Below, piece after piece: positions 5,942 to 10,223 of a stretch of 10,223 nt of DNA. The DNA comes from 2-12-FULL-41-17 sp964562855 (GTDB lineage Bacteria > Patescibacteriota > Microgenomatia > Curtissbacterales > GWA2-41-24): NCBI GenBank assembly GCA_964562855.1, contig CAZLVB010000028.1, positions 1 to 10,223 of the forward strand, in the 5' to 3' direction. The position numbers were made by a program, and so were the translations under genes. Each line of letters opens with the position of its first letter. The stretch's first letter is position 1. The notes below the pieces were generated by a model. The model searched no databases and was not told where the DNA came from. It saw only the letters and a list, made by a program, of their open reading frames with translations.

Positions 5942-7228
5942 ATGTTGCCTGCCAAAATAATTCTAGCCATCGTAGCCACGCTATTTCTCGCAGGTTGCTC
6001 TCTACTGCCTTTTTCTAAAGAGGAAAAAACAGTCACTCTAAAATATTGGGGTCTTTGGGAGTCACCGTCGACACTTAATCAGGTAATTGCCGATTTCAAA
6101 AAAGAAAATCCGCAAATCGACGTCATTTATGAGAAAAAATCAATTCAGCAGTACCGGGAAAGCCTGACTAGTCAAATAGGTTCCGGCCAGGGGCCTGATA
6201 TCTTCAGATTTCACAATACTTGGACCTTAATGCTCGAAAGCTTCCTTGCACCTGTTCCAAAAGACGTTGTCTCCCAATCAGAATTTAAAAAAGATTTCTA
6301 TCCGACTGTCTTTAGTGATCTTAGAAATTCTCAAAAAGAGTTTGTCGGAGTTCCCCTGGAAATTGATGGTCTTGCCCTTTTTTACAACGAAGATATCTTT
6401 AACGCAGCCGGAATTAGCAGGCCGCCGACGACCTGGCAGGATTTTGCTCAAGATGCCATTAAACTTACGGTCAAAGATCCGGTCGGCAACATCACCACCG
6501 CCGGAGCCGCGCTCGGCACCGCCTCTAACGTCGACCACTTTTCGGACATTTTGGGGCTGATGATTTTGCAAAACGGCGGCGATGCCAAATCTCCGACCGA
6601 CAAAGCCTCGGCCGATGCCTTAACCTATTACACCAATTTCGCCAGAGGTGAAAGTCGGGTTTGGGATGAAACACAGCCTGCTTCTACCATTGCCTTCGCC
6701 GGCGGAACACTTGCAATGTATTTTGCACCAAGCTGGCGGGCAATCGAAATTAAAAACGCCAACCCTCTTTTGAATTTCAAGGTCTCTCCCGTGCCTCAGC
6801 TTGAGGGCGGCAAAGTCGGCTGGGCCACATACTGGGCAGAAGGAGTTTCCGCAAAAAGCCAGGAGAAGGATGCAGCCTTTAAATTTCTAAAGTACCTGCA
6901 ACAAGAAGAAACTCTGGTTAAACTCTATAGTGAATCGGCCAAAAGCCCAGGCAGATTTTTCGGCGAACCTTATCCCAAGGTTTCAATGGCACAAAAACTT
7001 GCCACCGACCCAATTGTCGGCGCATTCATCGCCGATGCTCCCTATATGCGCTCATTTCCAATGGCCTCGCGCACTTTTGACAACGGCTTAAACGACCAGA
7101 TCATCAAGGCATACGAAGACGCGATTAATGCAACACTGCGCGGCACGCCGGCCAAAAATGCCCTCGAAACTGCTGCCAATAACATCACCAATATAATCAA
7201 CCGTTTTAAAGCACCGCAAGGTCAGTAA
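5942..7228 (+). CDS. ABC-type solute-binding lipoprotein (family 1, sugar-type)
   Basis: 428 residues from the ATG at 5942 (a GTG at 5930 in the same frame would add four residues). It has a short hydrophobic signal peptide ending in the lipobox LAGC with Cys19, so the protein is lipidated and exported. The mature part begins VTLKYWGLWESPSTLNQVIADFKKENPQIDVIYE, followed by GSGQGPDIFRFHNTW, GVPLEIDGLALFYNEDIFNAAGI and a late APSWRAIEIKNANP...VGWATYWAEGVS: the MalE-like extracellular solute-binding fold. The ligand is likely a sugar or oligosaccharide, but that is inference from the family. No permease or ATPase gene adjoins it; the next gene is a nucleotidyltransferase-fold protein 45 bp away. 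No clear Shine-Dalgarno sequence. Confidence 0.93.
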   Translation: MLPAKIILAIVATLFLAGCSLLPFSKEEKTVTLKYWGLWESPSTLNQVIADFKKENPQIDVIYEKKSIQQYRESLTSQIGSGQGPDIFRFHNTWTLMLESFLAPVPKDVVSQSEFKKDFYPTVFSDLRNSQKEFVGVPLEIDGLALFYNEDIFNAAGISRPPTTWQDFAQDAIKLTVKDPVGNITTAGAALGTASNVDHFSDILGLMILQNGGDAKSPTDKASADALTYYTNFARGESRVWDETQPASTIAFAGGTLAMYFAPSWRAIEIKNANPLLNFKVSPVPQLEGGKVGWATYWAEGVSAKSQEKDAAFKFLKYLQQEETLVKLYSESAKSPGRFFGEPYPKVSMAQKLATDPIVGAFIADAPYMRSFPMASRTFDNGLNDQIIKAYEDAINATLRGTPAKNALETAANNITNIINRFKAPQGQ

Positions 7229-7273
7229 AATTGCTTTTTAACTTCCCTCTCCATTAACATTAGGCTGTTTTAA

Positions 7274-8146
7274 ATGACTCTTCAAAAAGCGCTGTTGGCC
7301 ACTCTTGTCTACCATGACATATTCGGCTATCCTCTCACCTTAAAAGAAGCCCACAAGTTTCTAATAGACAAAAAAACGTCAATTAATGATGTCGAAAAAG
7401 CCCTCTTTCAACTAAGTAGAATTGGCAAAATAAGTTCAAAAAACGGCTATTTTTATCTTGGAGGTCGTCTGGGGATTGTGAGTCAAAGAATTAGTCGGTC
7501 ACGTCACTCGAAAAAAAAACTCGAAAGAGCGGCCTTTTTTGGGCAAATTCTAAAAGTTATCCCCGGACTCAAACTTGTCGCTGTGTCCGGGGCACTAGCC
7601 ATGGGAAATAGCCATAAAGATGATGACATTGATCTCGCTCTAGTTACATCTGTTGGTACACTCTGGACCACGCGATTTCTGGCCAACTTACTGCTTTTGC
7701 CTCTTAAGCGCGATCCCCAAGGTCAAAGGATTGCCGATCGCGCCTGCTTAAATATTTTTATCGACGAGTCAGAGCTTAAAATCAGGCCGCATAATCTCTA
7801 TCTTGCCCATGAAATCACCCAACTGAAGCCGCTTTGGGATCGCGACGGCACATATGCCAGATTTATCAAGGCCAACAGCTGGATTAAAAAATACCTACCG
7901 AACTGGCAAGCAGGTTCACAGTTCACAGTTCACAGTTCACAGAAAAAGAAACCGTCAACCGTCAACCGTCAACCGTCAACCGTTGAAAAGTTGCTCCGCA
8001 GCTTTCAGCTCGCCTACATGCGTTCCAAAATCACCACCGAAAAAATAGGCAAGACACAGCTTTTCTTCCACCCTACCGATACCCAAAAATGGGTGATAGG
8101 GGAATATCAAAAGAGGCTTAAAACCCTAGATATCAAACCGACTTGA
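7274..8146 (+). CDS. Nucleotidyltransferase-fold protein with N-terminal winged-helix-like region
   Basis: 290 residues. The first 70 or so look like a winged-helix domain (ALLATLVYHDIFGYPLTLKEA ... KALFQLSRIGKISSKNGYFYLGGR). Residues about 95-200 carry a nucleotidyltransferase core: SGALAMGNSHKDDDID, where SG at 105-106 and the acidic D116-D118/D120 fit the G-S/D-x-D motif, although the second motif residue is Ala in place of the usual Ser. The substrate is unknown; no function is assigned. At about residues 214-238 a run of two heptamer arrays (7914-7986) is translated as SQFTVHSSQKKKPSTVNRQPSTV between otherwise normal helical sequence. It follows the lipoprotein gene by 45 bp with only a weak AGG before the start. 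The pyrG -35 overlaps its stop codon. Confidence 0.8.
   Translation: MTLQKALLATLVYHDIFGYPLTLKEAHKFLIDKKTSINDVEKALFQLSRIGKISSKNGYFYLGGRLGIVSQRISRSRHSKKKLERAAFFGQILKVIPGLKLVAVSGALAMGNSHKDDDIDLALVTSVGTLWTTRFLANLLLLPLKRDPQGQRIADRACLNIFIDESELKIRPHNLYLAHEITQLKPLWDRDGTYARFIKANSWIKKYLPNWQAGSQFTVHSSQKKKPSTVNRQPSTVEKLLRSFQLAYMRSKITTEKIGKTQLFFHPTDTQKWVIGEYQKRLKTLDIKPT
7914..7986. repeat. Two adjacent heptamer tandem arrays inside a coding region
   Basis: GTTCACA repeated four times (7914-7941, then G), a 9-bp purine spacer, then CCGTCAA four times (7952-7979) and a degenerate fifth unit CCGTTGA. Four 7-bp units do not preserve frame alone, but the whole insertion keeps the frame of the host gene open. 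Perfect units suggest recent expansion or ongoing slippage. Confidence 0.95.
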
Positions 8147-8172
8147 CAAGCGCAATTTAGCTTTGAGATAAT
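8143..8172 (+). promoter_or_regulatory. pyrG promoter
   Basis: TTGACA (8143-8148) and GATAAT (8167-8172) with an 18-bp spacer. The -35 overlaps the stop codon of the preceding gene. Seven bases after the -10 is GGGC (8179-8182), the expected transcription start, giving a leader of about 95 nt before the pyrG ATG. Confidence 0.7.
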
Positions 8173-8187
8173 TCTAGCGGGCGGAAC

Positions 8188-8229
8188 GTCTTGAGCGAGA
8201 TCGAAGTCATTTCGATCGAGTCGAAAGAC
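8188..8229. repeat. Imperfect palindromic repeat in the pyrG leader
   Basis: GTCTT...GATCGA - AGTCATT - TCGATC...AAAGAC forms an interrupted hairpin. The left half, CTTGAGCGAGATCGAAG, matches the interspersed repeat family in valS and tsaD. It lies between the predicted transcription start and the attenuator-like hairpin. Confidence 0.6.
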
Positions 8230-8248
8230 ACCACTCTATGTAATATAT

Positions 8249-8272
8249 AGCTCCCCATAAAGGAGCTTTTTT
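8249..8272 (+). terminator. Attenuator-like hairpin overlapping the pyrG ribosome binding site
   Basis: AGCTCC (8249-8254), loop CCATAAA, GGAGCT (8262-8267), and a T-run through 8272: an intrinsic-terminator shape ending one base before the pyrG ATG at 8274. The 3' arm contains the Shine-Dalgarno AAGGAG (8260-8265, 8 nt from the ATG), so folding would also hide the ribosome site. The 5' side is CTCCCC (8251-8256), able to pair with a G-run. With the GGGC start upstream this fits CTP-sensitive pyrG attenuation; that role is inferred. Confidence 0.65.
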
Positions 8273-8273
8273 G

Positions 8274-9920
8274 ATGGTTAGACCAAAAGTTATCTTTGTT
8301 TCTGGCGGTGTAATTTCCGGAATCGGCAAGGGTGTCGCCACCTCTTCAATCGGCCTCATTTTAAAATCCCGAGGCTTTGCCGTTACCGCCATCAAGGCAG
8401 ATCCTTATCTTAACGTTGATGCGGGCACCCTTAATCCCATTGAGCACGGTGAAGTCTTTGTTTTAGACGACGGCATGGAATGCGATCAGGACTTGGGCAA
8501 TTACGAAAGATATCTCGACCAGAACCTCAACTACACGAACTATATGACCACAGGTCAGGTTTTTAAATCAATAATTGAGCGAGAACGCGCCCTTGAATAC
8601 GAAGGCAAGACTGTCGAGTTTTTCCAGGACCCCCCCCGCGAAATTATCAAAAGAATCAAAGACTGCGCCAGGCACAACAGGGCCGAAATCGTGCTTTTTG
8701 AGGTAGGCGGCACGGTAGGCGAGTATCAGAACTTACTGTTTTTGGAAGCTAACAGGCTAATGAAACTTACCAACCCCCGCGATATCTTGCATGTGCACCT
8801 GACGTATCTGCCAATTCCATCATCAATAGGCGAGATGAAGTCAAAACCCGCCCAGATGTCCATCCAGCAGCTGGCCTCCTCCGGCATCGACGCCGATTTT
8901 GTATTGGCCAGATCTACAGTCGCTGTCGACGAAAAGCGCAAAGAAAAGATCGCCATCGCCTGCGGCCTGGCGCCGGATGATATTATTTCTGCGCCGGACG
9001 TTGAGAATATTTATCAAATTCCTCTCAATTTCGAAAACCAGAAGCTTTCAGACAAAATTCTCAAAAAGTTAAACGTCCGGCCCAGAAAAAGCAACTTAAC
9101 CAACTGGAAAGTCATGGTAAATAAAGCCTTAACGGCCAGAAAAACGGCCAAAATTGCCATGGTCGGCAAATACTTTGCCACCGGTGACTTTACGCTTTCC
9201 GACGCTTACCTTTCGGTTATCGAATCCATAAAACATGCCGCGGCTGCGCACGACATTAAACCAAGAATACGCTGGATTGACTCTGCGCAAATTGAGAAAG
9301 AAGGCACAAAGATTCTTGAAGGTTTTGACGGGATGATCGTACCCGGTGGTTTCGGAGGTCGGGCAGTAGAAGGGATCATTTCAGCCGTCAAATTTGCCCG
9401 CGAAAACAAAATTCCCTATTTTGGTCTCTGCTTTGGCATGCAGCTTGCCGCCGTCGAGTTCGCCAGAAATGTTTTAGGCCAGAAAGGTGCCCACAGCACC
9501 GAAATCAACCCCGACGCCAAATATCCGATTATCGACGTTATGGCCGACCAGAAAGATAAAATCAAACTCAAAAATCTAGGTGGTACCATGAGGCTTGGCG
9601 CCTGGGATTTTAAAGCCAAAAAAGCGACGATTTTTGCCAAATCATATGGAGCAACTACTGGCTCAGAACGTCATCGCCACCGCTATGAATTCAATAATGC
9701 CTATCGTAAATTATTTGAGCAAAAAGGAATGGTTGTGGCAGCTACAACCAAAAACGGCAAACTGGTCGAAGCATTAGAACTTCGTCAACACCCGTTCTTT
9801 ATGGGTGTCCAGTTTCATCCCGAACTAAAATCCCGGCCTCTTCGTCCTCACCCTCTGTACACGGCTTTCATGAAAGCCGTCAGCGAATATAAATACAAGA
9901 CTAAAAGACAATCACAATAG
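8274..9920 (+). CDS. pyrG: CTP synthase (glutamine-hydrolysing)
   Basis: Converts UTP to CTP using ATP and ammonia from glutamine: the last step of de novo CTP synthesis, in the cytoplasm. 548 residues, the usual family length. The N-terminal synthetase domain has KVIFVSGGVISGIGKG (P-loop region), ADPYLNVDAGTLNPIEHGEVFVLDDG and EVGGTVGEYQN. The class I glutamine amidotransferase domain begins near residue 290 and has VPGGFGGR, the nucleophile Cys386 in GLCFGMQ (usually GICLGMQ), and His515/Glu517 in FHPE, so the catalytic triad is complete. The ATG at 8274 is preferred over the adjacent TTG at 8271 because AAGGAG is 8 nt from the ATG. The leader carries its own promoter and an attenuator-like hairpin, suggesting control by CTP level. 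Confidence 0.98.
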   Translation: MVRPKVIFVSGGVISGIGKGVATSSIGLILKSRGFAVTAIKADPYLNVDAGTLNPIEHGEVFVLDDGMECDQDLGNYERYLDQNLNYTNYMTTGQVFKSIIERERALEYEGKTVEFFQDPPREIIKRIKDCARHNRAEIVLFEVGGTVGEYQNLLFLEANRLMKLTNPRDILHVHLTYLPIPSSIGEMKSKPAQMSIQQLASSGIDADFVLARSTVAVDEKRKEKIAIACGLAPDDIISAPDVENIYQIPLNFENQKLSDKILKKLNVRPRKSNLTNWKVMVNKALTARKTAKIAMVGKYFATGDFTLSDAYLSVIESIKHAAAAHDIKPRIRWIDSAQIEKEGTKILEGFDGMIVPGGFGGRAVEGIISAVKFARENKIPYFGLCFGMQLAAVEFARNVLGQKGAHSTEINPDAKYPIIDVMADQKDKIKLKNLGGTMRLGAWDFKAKKATIFAKSYGATTGSERHRHRYEFNNAYRKLFEQKGMVVAATTKNGKLVEALELRQHPFFMGVQFHPELKSRPLRPHPLYTAFMKAVSEYKYKTKRQSQ

Positions 9921-9955
9921 TAAAATTAACTATTGCGCGCATTAAAATTACCCGT

Positions 9956-9979
9956 CTTGACCTGAATAAAATTGAAGGG
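9956..9979. repeat. Drifted copy of the 24-bp repeat between pyrG and groES
   Basis: CTTGACCTGAATAAAATTG followed by AAGGG aligns over 24 bp with the valS repeat unit at 18 positions; most differences are G-to-A or C-to-T. It looks like an old, AT-decayed copy immediately upstream of the groES -35. Confidence 0.5.
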
Positions 9980-10007
9980 TTGACAAAATAGAAAACATTG
10001 CTAAAAT
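9980..10007 (+). promoter_or_regulatory. groES promoter
   Basis: A perfect TTGACA (9980-9985), 16-bp spacer, and TAAAAT (10002-10007, 5/6). The predicted start is near 10014, inside the CIRCE-like element, with a leader of about 115 nt. Confidence 0.7.
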
Positions 10008-10008
10008 G

Positions 10009-10035
10009 TTAGCAGTCGCAAGCAATAAGTGCTTG
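10009..10035. promoter_or_regulatory. CIRCE-like HrcA operator upstream of groES
   Basis: TTAGCAGTC-N9-AAGTGCTTG compared with the CIRCE consensus TTAGCACTC-N9-GAGTGCTAA: the spacer is exactly 9 and 14 of 18 positions match (8 left, 6 right). It follows the -10 directly and covers the predicted start, where HrcA normally blocks groESL transcription. An overlapping perfect hairpin GCAAGCA-N5-TGCTTGC plus five T (10018-10041) is also present. Confidence 0.6.
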
Positions 10036-10052
10036 CTTTTTGCCCTAAGAAA

Positions 10053-10125
10053 TACTGAGATCTGAGAATTGAGTACTGAGTCTTACTAAAGCTTGCTCAT
10101 AACTCGTTCCTCAGCACTCATAACT
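10053..10125. repeat. Two opposed degenerate heptamer arrays in the groES leader
   Basis: 10053-10080 is four 7-bp units (TACTGAG, ATCTGAG, AATTGAG, TACTGAG). From 10096 the complementary type runs the other way (CTCATAA, CTCGTTC, CTCAGCA, CTCATAA). They are inverted versions of one CTCAGTA-like heptamer separated by about 15 nt, so the leader can fold back (GAGTACTGAG with CTCATAACTC, 8 of 10 paired). The second array ends a few bases before the groES ATG, where no Shine-Dalgarno sequence is seen. Confidence 0.75.
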
Positions 10126-10129
10126 AACA

Positions 10130-10223
10130 ATGTTAAAACCGCTTGCTGGATATGTCTTAATCGAACCGGCTCCAAAAGAGACGAAGACTGCTTCGGGAAT
10201 TGTCCTTCCGGACACTGCCGATG
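10130..10223 (+). CDS. groES: Co-chaperonin GroES, N-terminal part cut by window edge
   Basis: The first 31 codons read MLKPLAGYVLIEPAP then KETKTASGIVLPDTAD. These match the GroES/Cpn10 N-terminus (usual form RPLGDRVLVKP...EKTASGIVLPD), including the start of the mobile loop that binds GroEL. GroES caps the GroEL cage during protein folding in the cytoplasm. groEL would be expected just beyond the right edge. It is preceded by its own promoter, a CIRCE-like operator and a repeat-filled leader. No stop is seen within the window and no Shine-Dalgarno sequence precedes the ATG. Confidence 0.95.
   Translation, partial: MLKPLAGYVLIEPAPKETKTASGIVLPDTAD

Noticed and set aside
5839..6036. Longer start for the VanW protein, adding up to 66 residues
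   Set aside because: The extension runs antisense through the lipoprotein signal peptide; the ATG at 5838 has a good AAAGGA site and is followed directly by the membrane anchor.
6278..6571. Minus-strand open frame inside the solute-binding protein gene
   Set aside because: Shadow frame, low-complexity and without recognisable family sequence, opposite a gene with clear homology.

Overview
The window looks like a piece of a small-genome bacterium of the Candidate Phyla Radiation (Patescibacteria), most likely the Microgenomates side. This is an inference from gene content (VanW/G5 surface protein, DUF192 protein and winged-helix nucleotidyltransferase beside core genes), from protein style, and from the density of short palindromic and heptamer repeats, several of them in frame inside essential genes. 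No rRNA or taxonomic marker alignment could be run.

Layout. A leftward block, in transcription order, is vanW-like (5838-4015), DUF192 (3934-3428), tsaD (3292-2213) and valS (2073 to beyond the left edge). A rightward block is a solute-binding lipoprotein (5942-7228), a nucleotidyltransferase-fold protein (7274-8146), pyrG (8274-9920) and the first 31 codons of groES (10130 to beyond the right edge). The blocks diverge from about 5839-5941, which carries a perfect 16-bp palindrome.

Functions. valS charges tRNA-Val, tsaD makes the t6A37 modification of ANN-decoding tRNAs, pyrG makes CTP and groES is the chaperonin lid. Three further proteins are envelope-associated: VanW (membrane-anchored), DUF192 (membrane-anchored) and the lipoprotein. 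The set is a housekeeping cluster, not a dedicated pathway or defence island, and I see no mobile element with its own transposase.

The unusual content is non-coding or in-frame repeat structure. (1) The pyrG leader has a promoter whose predicted start is a GGGC run, and a terminator-like hairpin with a pyrimidine-rich 5' arm whose 3' arm contains the ribosome binding site. This is the architecture of CTP-sensitive reiterative-transcription attenuation known from Bacillus subtilis pyrG. (2) Upstream of tsaD are two relics of the tsaD start (MIILGIETT and V/M-RILGIEST), about 59 bp apart, that differ mostly at synonymous sites; each runs into a palindromic repeat. (3) Two unrelated palindromic repeat families are embedded in frame in valS and tsaD, and heptamer arrays in the nucleotidyltransferase gene. 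(4) The groES promoter overlaps a degenerate CIRCE element and is followed by two opposed heptamer arrays that abut the start codon.
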